DNA of 64,000 bases from Paenirhizobium cremeum (GTDB lineage: Bacteria > Pseudomonadota > Alphaproteobacteria > Rhizobiales > Rhizobiaceae), in contig NZ_JAGGCS010000008.1 in NCBI RefSeq assembly GCF_022884085.1, positions 124,001-188,000 on the forward strand, written 5' to 3'. The position numbers were made by a program, and so were the translations under genes. Below are positions 7,570 to 15,508 of the stretch, one piece after another. Every line of letters begins with the position of its first letter. Position 1 is the stretch's first letter. The notes beneath the pieces are model-generated. The model had not been told where the DNA came from. It ran no database searches and saw only the letters and a list, made by a program, of their open reading frames with translations.

Positions 7570-8640
7570 TCAGTTGCCCGAAAGCAGCGCGTTCCACTTC
7601 TCGGCGGCGAGGTCGTAATTCTTCACCCAGAACGGGATGTTCTGCTGGTAGCCCTGTGCGATGCGCTCGGGCGTGCTGGTGAGGAAGGCGGCCGTCGCAT
7701 CATCCACCTTCGGCTTGGCGTCCATGTTGATCGGCGTATACGAGGTCTTCTCGGTCAGGATCGCCTGGGCGTTCGCACCGAGATAGGCGTTGAGCAGCGC
7801 ATAGGCCGCATCCGTGTCCTTGACGCCGACCGGGATAGTCATCTGGTCCATGACGACGAGCCAGTCTTGCCAGACGGGCGTGTATTTGGCGCCGTTCTTC
7901 ACCGCAGTCATGGCGCGGCCGGTTCACATCATGACCATGTCGGCTTCGCCGGACTCGGCGAGCTGCTGGGATTCCGCGCCGGTCTTCCAGTAGATCGTGT
8001 CGGGGCCGAGATCGCGCAGCTTTTGGATGCCCTTTTCGATGTCTTCGGGCGTCATTGCCTTCGGGTCGCCGCCGGTCGCCTTGAAGGCCTGCTCGATCAG
8101 CCCGCCTGTCGGATCGCCGGAACCGTCGATGGCGCGCACGCCGGGAAATTTTTCCGTATCGAAGAAATCGGCCCAGCTCTTCGGCGGGTTATCCTTGTAG
8201 GTTTCGTTCTTGTACATGAGAACGACGCCGTAGTTCATCGCCGGAACCGAGCACTCGCCGACCTGGCCCGGCGGGATTTTCGAGATGTCGAGTTTTGAAA
8301 AATCCAGTTTCTGGAACAGCGTCCCGCAATGGACATAAGGCGGCAGGTCGGCGGTATCGACGACGTCCCAGGTGACGTTGCCGGCATCGACTTGCGCCTT
8401 CAGTTTGGCAATTTCGGTCGGGCCGTCGTTCAGCAAGGTTACGCCGGATTCGTCGACGAATTCCTTGAGAGCGGCGACCTGACCGTCCTGATAGATGCCG
8501 CCATAGGAGACGAAGGTCAGCGTCTTGCCCTTGAGCGATCCTTCCTTCACTTCGCCGGCGACCGGTTTTTCTTGTGCGAAGGCCGGCAAAGCCAGGGCAC
8601 ACGTCATCGTTAGGGCCAAGGCCCTCGCAAATTTCTTCAT
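7570..8640 (-). pseudogene. Polyamine-type periplasmic binding protein, in-frame stop
   Basis: Two frames on the same phase together give a complete extracellular solute-binding protein of about 356 codons (PotD/PotF type). It starts with a signal peptide (MKKFARALALTMTCALALPAFA) and ends AEKWNALLSGN. Codon 239 (7924-7926) is TGA, between EADMVMM and TGRAMTAV. Family members usually have Trp there (..AWTGRA..), so a single TGG to TGA change is the simplest explanation. The break removes the C-terminal lobe. No frameshift accompanies it and the downstream part shows no decay, so this is either a recent mutation, a sequencing error or, less likely, readthrough. The intact permeases and ATPase follow in the operon. 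Confidence 0.85.
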
Positions 8641-8685
8641 CGTTGATACTCCCAGTAACGCTCGTTTCCGTTGTTCCCGCCGCGG

Positions 8686-9303
8686 CTACGAGCCGGGCCG
8701 TGGCAGGTATTTGTCCAAGTCATCAGCAACGCTGGTGGGCGGCGCAATCATCCAGATAACTTCGGCCGGTTCCTTGCCGATATTTACGGTCTTGTGCGGA
8801 ACAGAAGTCGGGTATTCGATGCTGTCGCCGGCCGACAGCACATGGCGTTCGTCGCCGAGGGTGAGCTCGACCTCGCCGCGGATCACGAAGAAGAGTTCAT
8901 GCGAATCTCCGTGGCTATAGGGCTTGTCGCCCGTTGAGCCACCCGGATCGAACTCGCCGATATAGACTTCCATGTCGCGGATCGGTCGTCGCGAAAGAAG
9001 CATTTTGCGATAGCCTTCGGCCGGCGGAAGCGCGGGTCGTTCGTGTTTTCGCAGGACGCGGCCAACGGGCGGCGCTGCATCTTCGAAGAGGTCGGAAAGG
9101 CTGATCCCGAGTGCACCGGCAATACGCATCAGCGTGCTGATGTTCACGCCGCTCAGCCCCCGCTCGAGCTGGCTGAGAAAGCTCGCGGTGGTCCCGGTCG
9201 CATCCCCCAGCGCCCGGAGCGACATTCGGCGAGCCGTGCGGAAAGCTTTGACCTTCTCGCCGATGACGGCTTGATTCTTCGACGCTGCTGCGATGTCGTC
9301 CAT
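8686..9303 (-). CDS. XRE-cupin transcriptional regulator (PuuR-like)
   Basis: A 205-aa protein with an N-terminal helix-turn-helix (VKAFRTARRMSLRALGDATGTTASFLSQLERG, about residues 15-50). A C-terminal cupin sensor follows (SHGDSHELFFVIRGEVELTLGDE...GDSIEYPTSVPHKTVN). This architecture is that of PuuR, the putrescine-sensing repressor. The start at 9303 has AAGGAG 7 bp upstream; a longer frame from 9426 has no ribosome site. A perfect 9-bp inverted repeat overlies its ribosome-site region, suggesting autorepression. It heads the importer/oxidase operon with a 45-bp gap. Confidence 0.88.
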   Translation of the reverse strand: MDDIAAASKNQAVIGEKVKAFRTARRMSLRALGDATGTTASFLSQLERGLSGVNISTLMRIAGALGISLSDLFEDAAPPVGRVLRKHERPALPPAEGYRKMLLSRRPIRDMEVYIGEFDPGGSTGDKPYSHGDSHELFFVIRGEVELTLGDERHVLSAGDSIEYPTSVPHKTVNIGKEPAEVIWMIAPPTSVADDLDKYLPRPGS

Positions 9304-9312
9304 GGCCCGCTC

Positions 9313-9337
9313 CTTACTTAACACCATATTAAGTAAG
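9313..9337. promoter_or_regulatory. Perfect 9-bp inverted repeat, candidate operator of the XRE-cupin regulator
   Basis: CTTACTTAA and TTAAGTAAG are exact reverse complements separated by 7 bp. The element lies 9-34 bp before the regulator's start and overlaps its ribosome site. AT-rich palindromes at this position are typical autoregulatory operators. It could also act on the divergent aroE-like gene 220 bp away, though less likely. Confidence 0.6.
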
Positions 9338-9527
9338 TCCGGGATTTGCAATGGGGAGCGGTGATAATTCGGCGTTTTCAAGAAAGCGGGGAGCCCGCCC
9401 TCTCGCCCGTGCTTACCGGAAAACATATGTCCTGTGCGGGTAACCGACCTCCCTTGATCTGGCGGAAACGGTCGATCCCTCCGTTAAACTCTTCTGGACG
9501 GAAGATAAATGGATGTGTATTCAATAA

Positions 9528-9542
9528 TGAAATTACATTCAA
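9528..9542. promoter_or_regulatory. IclR-like 15-bp operator upstream of the aroE-like gene
   Basis: TGAAATTACATTCAA is an imperfect palindrome fitting the pattern TKGAWT-N3-RTTCMA seen at three other places in the window. It lies 16 bp before the ATG at 9559, within an AT-rich stretch (9502-9547) unlike the surrounding GC-rich DNA. This is the weakest of the four related sites. Confidence 0.45.
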
Positions 9543-9558
9543 TTTTCTGGAGGAGAGG

Positions 9559-10350
9559 ATGAATCTGGAACTCGATGGGGCGTCGCGCCTGTGCTTTGTC
9601 ATTGGTGATCCGATCGCGCAGGTAAAATCGCCGGCTGGGGTGAGCGAGATGCTGCAGGCAAGAGGAAAAAACGCTCTTTGCGTTCCCGGCCATGTCGCTC
9701 CGAAGGACCTTGCAACTTGCTGGGCAGGTCTGAAGACCCTCCAGAATCTCGACGGCGTTATCATCACCGTTCCGCACAAGATCGCGGCGATTTCGATGGC
9801 GGACCGGCTCTCGGAACGGGCCGCTTTTCTTGGGGCAGTCAACACGCTTCGGCGCACGGCCGAGGGCTGGGAAGGCGATATGTTCGACGGTCTCGGCCAT
9901 GTGTCCGCGCTGATGAAGGCCGGCTGCGTGCTGGAAGGCCGGCGCGCCATCCTTGCCGGCGCCGGCGGCGCGGGCAGCGCCATCGCCCATGCCCTCGTTC
10001 TTGCGGGGGTGTCGGAGCTTGCCATTCATGAAATGGACGCTGTGCGCCGAAATAGCTTGATCGAAAGGCTCTCGTCGCTCGGCCAGGCGAGGATTTTCGC
10101 CGGAAGCGCCGACCCGACCGGTTTCGATGTGGTGGTCAACGCGACACCCGCCGGCATGAAGGAAGGTGATCCGCTTCCTTTCGACGGCGACAAGCTTACG
10201 CCGTCCATGTTCATCGGCGAGGTCATCACCCAGCCGGCGCTCTCTCCGTTCGTTGCCCGGGCGCGCCGGATCGGTTGCAGCGCGATCACCGGCGTCGACA
10301 TGTTCGTCGAGGTCCGCGACCTCATGGTCGATTTCCTTTGCGCGGAGTGA
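9559..10350 (+). CDS. Shikimate dehydrogenase-like oxidoreductase (AroE-like)
   Basis: A 263-aa AroE-family protein. The substrate half keeps the lysine motif (ITVPHK, near residue 73), Asn in VNTLRR and Asp in GDMFDGLG. The Rossmann half shows LAGAGGAGSAIAHALV and VVNATPAGMKEGDPLP. It departs from housekeeping AroE at the C-terminus: the usual MLVxQ substrate glutamine is replaced in GVDMFVEVRDL. The SxSP loop reads KSPAG. It is therefore more like the catabolic AroE-like paralogues than biosynthetic AroE. A second, more typical quinate/shikimate dehydrogenase lies at 36.3-37.2 kb. A strong GGAGGAGAG site supports the start. It is followed after 7 bp by a TIM-barrel enzyme. Confidence 0.85.
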   Translation: MNLELDGASRLCFVIGDPIAQVKSPAGVSEMLQARGKNALCVPGHVAPKDLATCWAGLKTLQNLDGVIITVPHKIAAISMADRLSERAAFLGAVNTLRRTAEGWEGDMFDGLGHVSALMKAGCVLEGRRAILAGAGGAGSAIAHALVLAGVSELAIHEMDAVRRNSLIERLSSLGQARIFAGSADPTGFDVVVNATPAGMKEGDPLPFDGDKLTPSMFIGEVITQPALSPFVARARRIGCSAITGVDMFVEVRDLMVDFLCAE

Positions 10351-10357
10351 GACGGAT

Positions 10358-11173
10358 ATGACGAGACAATTCGGGCTTGCATTTCTCACGGTCGCCGATC
10401 TTTCTCCCGCCGCGGCTATCCGTGTAGCAGCGGAAACCGGTTACTCCACCGTCGGTCTTCGTTTGCTGCCTGCGGCTGCGAGCGGCGAGGGGCCCTATCC
10501 GATCCTTTCCGACAGGGCTGTGTTGGCAGAGGCGCAGTCCGCCCTCGCTGATACTGGCGTCAAGGTCGGAGACGTCGAAATCGTCCGGCTGAAACCGGAG
10601 ACGCGCCCTGAGGACTTTCTGCCGTTTCTCGAATGTGCGCAGGCGCTCGGGGCTGCGAACATTCTCGTCGCCGGCGACGATACGGAGCACGGGCGACTGA
10701 TCCAGACCTTCGCGGCCTTTGCAGAACTTGCCGTCCGCTACGAACTGACCGCGGACCTCGAATTTATGCCCTGGACCGGCGTGCGCAATGCTGCTGAGGC
10801 GCTCGCTATCGTGGATGCCGCCGGTCAGCCGAATGGTGGTGTCCTGGCCGATGCCCTTCATTGGGATCGTACAGGAGGCGACATCGAAGAACTGCGGCGA
10901 ATCCCGCGGGAGCGCATTCATTATTTCCAGCTATGCGATGCGCCCCGCGATTACGACCCGAGCGATGCCGGATTGATTTCGATTGCCCGCGGCGGTCGTC
11001 TCTTTCCGGGCGACGGTGGCATCGACCTGCGGTCCTTTGTTCGGGCCTTGCCGGCGGATGTTCCGGTCAGTGTGGAGGTGGCGTCGCTCGACCTGATGAA
11101 GCGCCTGACGCCGCGCGAGCGCGCGGAGAGAGGGCTCGCAGCGGCAAGGCGCGTTATTCAGTATTCGGAATGA
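10358..11173 (+). CDS. Sugar phosphate isomerase/epimerase family TIM-barrel protein
   Basis: A 271-aa AP-endonuclease-2/xylose-isomerase-like TIM barrel. Likely metal ligands are seen in DLEFMPW (near residue 130), in GGVLADALHW and in SVEVAS near the C-terminus. The family includes hexose epimerases and AsbF/QuiC-type dehydroshikimate dehydratases, so the reaction cannot be fixed from sequence. Pairing with an AroE-like dehydrogenase mirrors the dehydrogenase/dehydratase logic of shikimate catabolism. The ATG lies 7 bp after the previous stop with GGAG in the overlap. Confidence 0.75.
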   Translation: MTRQFGLAFLTVADLSPAAAIRVAAETGYSTVGLRLLPAAASGEGPYPILSDRAVLAEAQSALADTGVKVGDVEIVRLKPETRPEDFLPFLECAQALGAANILVAGDDTEHGRLIQTFAAFAELAVRYELTADLEFMPWTGVRNAAEALAIVDAAGQPNGGVLADALHWDRTGGDIEELRRIPRERIHYFQLCDAPRDYDPSDAGLISIARGGRLFPGDGGIDLRSFVRALPADVPVSVEVASLDLMKRLTPRERAERGLAAARRVIQYSE

Positions 11174-11183
11174 AATTATTAAA

Positions 11184-11211
11184 TTGAATATTATTCCAAT
11201 TTTTGTATAAG
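11184..11211 (+). promoter_or_regulatory. Promoter with overlapping IclR-like operator before the flavoprotein operon
   Basis: TTGAATATTATTCCA (11184-11198) is a palindrome matching in 5 of 6 arm positions and fits TKGAWT-N3-RTTCMA. Its first six bases can serve as a -35 box (TTGAAT), with TATAAG (11206-11211) 16 bp downstream as -10. A repressor bound here would block the polymerase. The region is markedly AT-rich. Confidence 0.55.
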
Positions 11212-11331
11212 GGGGTGGAGGACACGGGAAGTACGCGCCGGCGAGGAGAGGCGCGTTTCTCCAAAGCACCGGAAGTCTTGTCTCCGTCGTTTCGGCGGGG
11301 TCGGCTGTTTGCGCTCCTGAGGAGGAGGTAG

Positions 11332-13095
11332 ATGAGCGGAAAGAATGCAACGGGCAAACAGGCCGCCGCCGAAGTCGTGTGCGACGTTCTGGTGATCGGG
11401 TCGGGAGCGGCCGGCCTTTCGGCCGCCGTCGTTGCCGCGCATTCGGGCCTTGATGTTATCGTCGTGGAAAAGGCCGACGTGTTCGGAGGGACGAGCGCCT
11501 ATTCCGGCGGCTGGCTTTGGGTGCCGAACGCCCCTCATGCTGTCGCCGCCGGCTGCGGAGAAGACCCCGAGGGGCCGAAGACCTATTTGCGCGCCGTTCT
11601 CGGCAATCGCTACGATGAAACGATGATCGGCGCCTTTCTTGAGGCCGGTCCCCGGATGCTGGATTTCCTGGAGAAAAATACGGAGGTCCGTTTCAGCCCG
11701 GGGAGCGGGGTGCCGGATTTCCATGGAACCCTGCCGGGGGCGGCAACCGGCTGGCGGTCGGTGGTCGCCGCCCCCTATGACGGGCGAAAACTCGGTTCAC
11801 TGATGGCGAAGCTGAGGCCGCCGATCAGGGAGACAACTTTTCTTGGCATGGGTATCGCCTCCGGGGTCGACATGCGCATGTTTCTGATGGCGCTGCGTTC
11901 GCGGAAGGCTTTCTTCTATGTCACGCGGCGCGTGCTCAAGCATGTCCACGATCTTGTCGTGCATCGGCGCGCCATGCAACTCGTCAACGGCAATGCGTTG
12001 ATTGCCAGGCTGTTGCGTTCTGCGGTGGATGCCGGCGTTGAGCTTCGGTCCAGCACACCGGCGCGCGCGCTGATGCGTGAGGGACGCCGGGTTACGGGTG
12101 CGATACTGGAAACGAAGGCGGAACCGATCCGCGTGAAGGCGCGCCGCGGCGTCGTCCTCGCTGCCGGCGGCTTTCCGCACGATCGGCGCCGCCTTCACGA
12201 TCTCCTTCTCCATGTGCAAACCGGTACGCCGCATGAATCGGCGGCCCCCGACAGCAACAGTGGAGACGGACTGCGGCTCGCCGAGAGCGTCGGCGGACGC
12301 GTATCCACGACGCTTGCCCATGCCGTGGCCTACGCGCCTGTATCCCTGGTTCCCCGTCCTGATGGCAGCATCGGACGCTTTCCGCATCTGGTGGAACGCG
12401 GCAAGCCGGGCGTCATTGCGGTGACAGCCGCGGGCAGGCGTTTCGTGGACGAGGGTGGGCCTTATCACGACTATGTCCGCGAGATGATTGCCGCGACTGC
12501 GCCGGGCAAACCCACGGTGTCCTGGTTGATCTGCGACCGCCGGTTTCTCAGACGTTACGGTCTCGGTGCGGTGAAGCCCGCGCCGGTTCCGATCGGCCGG
12601 TTTCTGAAAAATGGATATTTGACCGAAGCGCCGACGATCGCCGAACTGGCGAAACGCTGCGACATCGATCCAGTCGCATTGGTGAAGACCGTCGAAGCCT
12701 TCAATCACCATGCGGCGAAGGGTGACGACCCGGAATTCCACCGGGGCACGACGCCGTACCAGCGGATGCAGGGCGATCCGGACCACAAGCCGAATCCCTG
12801 CCTCGCCCCGATCGAGCGCGCTCCCTTCTATGCCGTCAAGGTCGTGCCGGGCAGTCTCGGCACGTTTGCCGGCATCGAGACGGATGCGCAGGCTCGCGTG
12901 CTTGACGGGTCCTGTATGCCGATCCCGGGCCTTTTTGCCGTCGGCAACGACATGAACAGCATCATGGGTGGGCATTATCCGAGCGGTGGCATCACGCTCG
13001 GACCGGCCATGACATTCGGATTTATCGCCGCCAAGACCATTGCAGCCGACGCGGCGCAAGACGGGCATAAGGGGAGGAGAGAGCATGCGGTCTGA
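11332..13095 (+). CDS. FAD-dependent dehydrogenase, 3-ketosteroid Delta1-dehydrogenase-like (copy 1)
   Basis: A flavoprotein of 587 aa of the fumarate reductase/KstD family. The FAD-binding motif VIGSGAAGLSAA begins at residue 21 and GGTSAYSGG at 52. The C-terminal catalytic region reads PFYAVKV (Tyr500) then GSLGTFAG, followed by GLFAVGNDMNSIMGGHYPSGGITLGPAM. The Tyr and the Gly-rich turn match residues that polarise the 3-keto group in KstD. A conserved RFVDEGGPYHDY lies near residue 370. It should desaturate a cyclic ketone next to the carbonyl. GAGGAGG precedes the start. The next flavoprotein gene overlaps it by 11 bp. Confidence 0.85.
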   Translation: MSGKNATGKQAAAEVVCDVLVIGSGAAGLSAAVVAAHSGLDVIVVEKADVFGGTSAYSGGWLWVPNAPHAVAAGCGEDPEGPKTYLRAVLGNRYDETMIGAFLEAGPRMLDFLEKNTEVRFSPGSGVPDFHGTLPGAATGWRSVVAAPYDGRKLGSLMAKLRPPIRETTFLGMGIASGVDMRMFLMALRSRKAFFYVTRRVLKHVHDLVVHRRAMQLVNGNALIARLLRSAVDAGVELRSSTPARALMREGRRVTGAILETKAEPIRVKARRGVVLAAGGFPHDRRRLHDLLLHVQTGTPHESAAPDSNSGDGLRLAESVGGRVSTTLAHAVAYAPVSLVPRPDGSIGRFPHLVERGKPGVIAVTAAGRRFVDEGGPYHDYVREMIAATAPGKPTVSWLICDRRFLRRYGLGAVKPAPVPIGRFLKNGYLTEAPTIAELAKRCDIDPVALVKTVEAFNHHAAKGDDPEFHRGTTPYQRMQGDPDHKPNPCLAPIERAPFYAVKVVPGSLGTFAGIETDAQARVLDGSCMPIPGLFAVGNDMNSIMGGHYPSGGITLGPAMTFGFIAAKTIAADAAQDGHKGRREHAV

Positions 13096-14803
13096 CGATA
13101 ACCGGGAGATAGCCGAAGAGGTGGATCTTCTCGTCTGCGGCGCCGGCGCGGGCGGCATGACCGCCGCCCTCATTGCAGCGCTCGAGGGCCTGGACGTCGT
13201 CCTCGCCGAAAAGACAGCGCAGGTCGGTGGTACGACCTCCACTTCGGGCGGCACGACCTGGGTGCCGGGTACGCATCTTTCGGAACTGGCCGGGGTGCCC
13301 GACAAGGTCGAGGATGCGCGCGCCTTCCTGGATTCCGTGGTCGCGAACCGGGGCGGTGCGCGCCTGCGGGAGGCCTTTCTCGACTCCGGCCGTGCGGCGA
13401 TCGAGGAACTGGATCGCAAGACCGATGTGAAGTTTGTCGCCTCGGCCGCCCACCCGGATTATCTCGATGGTCCGGGAGCCGCCTATGGCGGTCGCGCTCT
13501 GGCGCCCGTGACTTTCGACGGGCGGCTCCTGTCTCCTCAAGACTTTGACCGTGTGCGCCCTCCGCGCCGCGAGTTCCTGGGGCTCGGCGGCATGATGGTG
13601 GGGCGAAACGAACTCGGCGCGCTGCTGTCGCCCTTCTCCTCCGTCGCCAATCTGCGCAGCACGATCAAGATCGTCGGCCGCTACGCGCTGGACCGCCTGC
13701 GCTATCGGCGGGGGACACGGCTTCTGATGGGCAATGCCCTGGTGGCGCGGCTGCTCCACAGCCTGCGCAAGGAAAATGTGCGGATTCTGTTCGAGGCTGG
13801 TGTGAAGGAACTGATCGTCGAGCATGGCCGCGTTATCGGCGCGGTGCTGGAAGGCCCGGCTGGAGAGCGTCGTGTCCGCGCCCGTAAAGGCGTCGTTCTG
13901 GCGACGGGCGGGGTCTGCTGGAACCGCAGGATACGTGAGCGCCTCTTCCCGGCCGGCACCCGCGATTATGCGCTCGGTCCGGAAACGAACACCGGTGACG
14001 GCGCCGATGTGGCAACTGCTATTGGCGCGCGTTTCGACGACGGAGGCGACAGCCCGGCGCTCTGGATGCCATGCTCGTCCTATTGCCGCCCCGACGGCAC
14101 GCTTGCGGTCTGGCCGCATATCATTCTCGATCGTGCCAAGCCCGGCATTTTCGCCGTCGATAAAAACGGACGTCGTTTCGTCAATGAGGCGAATTCCTAT
14201 CACGATTTCGCCATGGGCCAGATCGCCAGCGGAGCAATTCCCGCCCACCTGGTCTGTGACGCAGTCTTCATGCGTCGCTACGGCATGGGGATGATCCTCC
14301 CCGGAGCGGGCAATCTCAGGGCCATGCTCAGGGCGGGCTATGTGATCGAGGCAAAATCGCTGGCCGAGCTGGCGTCGAAGATCGGCTGCGATTCCAAGGC
14401 ACTCGCGGAAACAGTCGACGCCTATAATCGGGCCGCCGCTTCCGGCGTGGACCGGGAGTTCGGCCGTGGTGGGACGGTGGTGAACCGTTTCAACGGTGAC
14501 GGGGAGGCCGGAGGCTTCAATCCCTGCCTCGGTCCGGTTGGAGCCGGTCCCTATTACGCCATGGCCGTTCGTCCGGCAGATCTCGCCTCGAGCGCCGGGC
14601 TTGCAGGCGACGAATTCGGCCGTGTGCTGGGAGAAGACGGGGAACCGATCCCCGGCCTCTATGCCTGCGGCAACGATCTCGCTTCGATCTTCCGCGGCAC
14701 CTATCCCGGCCCGGGTACCACTCTCGGTCCCGCCATCGTCTTCGGCTGGCGGGTCGCCAAGCATGCTGCGGGCAAGTTGAAGAATATTGCGGCGGCCGCG
14801 TGA
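13085..14803 (+). CDS. FAD-dependent dehydrogenase, KstD-like (copy 2, divergent active site)
   Basis: A flavoprotein of 572 aa. It has the FAD motif VCGAGAGGMTAAL near residue 18, GGTTSTSGGTTWVPG near 46 and RFVNEANSYHDF in the middle. The C-terminus has GPYYAMAVRPADLASSAG, keeping the catalytic-type Tyr but lacking the LGTxxG turn present in the two paralogues, so it may act on a different substrate or at a different step. The ATG at 13085 has GGGGAGGAGAG before it and overlaps the end of copy 1, indicating translational coupling. A NIPSNAP gene follows 27 bp downstream. Confidence 0.83.
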   Translation: MRSDDNREIAEEVDLLVCGAGAGGMTAALIAALEGLDVVLAEKTAQVGGTTSTSGGTTWVPGTHLSELAGVPDKVEDARAFLDSVVANRGGARLREAFLDSGRAAIEELDRKTDVKFVASAAHPDYLDGPGAAYGGRALAPVTFDGRLLSPQDFDRVRPPRREFLGLGGMMVGRNELGALLSPFSSVANLRSTIKIVGRYALDRLRYRRGTRLLMGNALVARLLHSLRKENVRILFEAGVKELIVEHGRVIGAVLEGPAGERRVRARKGVVLATGGVCWNRRIRERLFPAGTRDYALGPETNTGDGADVATAIGARFDDGGDSPALWMPCSSYCRPDGTLAVWPHIILDRAKPGIFAVDKNGRRFVNEANSYHDFAMGQIASGAIPAHLVCDAVFMRRYGMGMILPGAGNLRAMLRAGYVIEAKSLAELASKIGCDSKALAETVDAYNRAAASGVDREFGRGGTVVNRFNGDGEAGGFNPCLGPVGAGPYYAMAVRPADLASSAGLAGDEFGRVLGEDGEPIPGLYACGNDLASIFRGTYPGPGTTLGPAIVFGWRVAKHAAGKLKNIAAAA

Positions 14804-14830
14804 AGGCTGCGACAGATGAAAGGACAGTTC

Positions 14831-15442
14831 ATGCAACGTTATGAAATCGCCACGCTTTCCACCGCCATGGGGGCGGCCGCCAAAGCCGCCCCCGCAATCG
14901 AGAGCTTCACGGCGCAAGGCAAGGGCAGGCTGCTCGGCATCTTCTATGCCGATATCGGTGTGCTCAATCGTGTCCTCGTCTTTCGGGGTTTCGACACGGC
15001 GGCCGATTATGACGCGGAACGCGAACGCACCTTGCGGGCCGGCAACCCCTTCGGATCGGCGGAATGGCTGATTGGGCTGGACCTTGAGGGCTATGCGCCG
15101 TTTCCCTTTTTGCCGCCGGTCGAGACCGGTACGTTCGGCCCGGCCTACGAGTTCCGCACCTATGTGCTGAAAACCGGCGGGCTCGAACCGACAATAAAGG
15201 CCTGGGAAGCTGCAGTGCCGGCACGCACCGAACTGTCGAAACTGACCGTCTGCATGTACGGCCTCGATGGCAGGCCGCGCATGACCCATATCTGGCCTTT
15301 TTCGTCCGTCAACGAACGCGGCCAGATCCGCGCCGACTCCGTGGCGCAGGGTGTGTGGCCGCCGAAGGGCGGACCGGACTGGCTGACCACAGACATGCGC
15401 TCGACCATCGCCTTTCCGACGGCAAATTCGCCGCTGAAGTGA
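14831..15442 (+). CDS. NIPSNAP family protein (copy 1)
   Basis: A 203-aa protein with two ferredoxin-like alpha/beta repeats. The second begins with the NIPSNAP signature YEFRTYVLKTGGLEPTIKAWEAA (split here by a short insertion), followed by a histidine in THIWPF. NIPSNAP proteins form dimeric alpha/beta barrels; no reaction is established. The ATG at 14831 is preferred over 14816 because AAAGGA lies 6 bp before it. It ends the flavoprotein operon and is followed by a strong terminator. A second NIPSNAP gene lies immediately upstream of pobA. Confidence 0.8.
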   Translation: MQRYEIATLSTAMGAAAKAAPAIESFTAQGKGRLLGIFYADIGVLNRVLVFRGFDTAADYDAERERTLRAGNPFGSAEWLIGLDLEGYAPFPFLPPVETGTFGPAYEFRTYVLKTGGLEPTIKAWEAAVPARTELSKLTVCMYGLDGRPRMTHIWPFSSVNERGQIRADSVAQGVWPPKGGPDWLTTDMRSTIAFPTANSPLK

Positions 15443-15462
15443 GCCGGCGACAAACGAGAAGA

Positions 15463-15496
15463 AAGGCCCGCATCCTCGGCAATGCGGGCCTTCTTT
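15463..15496. terminator. Bidirectional terminator between NIPSNAP-1 and iclR
   Basis: AAGGCCCGCA (15463-15472) and TGCGGGCCTT (15483-15492) form a perfect 10-bp stem with a 10-nt loop. T-rich sequence follows on both strands. It separates two convergent genes. Confidence 0.85.
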
Positions 15497-15508
15497 GTGT
15501 CGGGACCG

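Noticed and set aside
7924..7926. Selenocysteine at the TGA in the polyamine binding-protein gene
   Set aside because: Family members have Trp here and no selenocysteine insertion hairpin is evident after the codon; a TGG to TGA change is simpler.
11797..13419. A 540-codon minus-strand open frame
   Set aside because: It is antisense to the first and second flavoprotein genes and has no domain signatures.
13022..15289. A 755-codon open frame on the minus strand
   Set aside because: It lies opposite the second KstD-like flavoprotein and NIPSNAP-1, is rich in Arg, Gly and His without any recognisable motif, and is a typical antisense shadow in GC-rich DNA.
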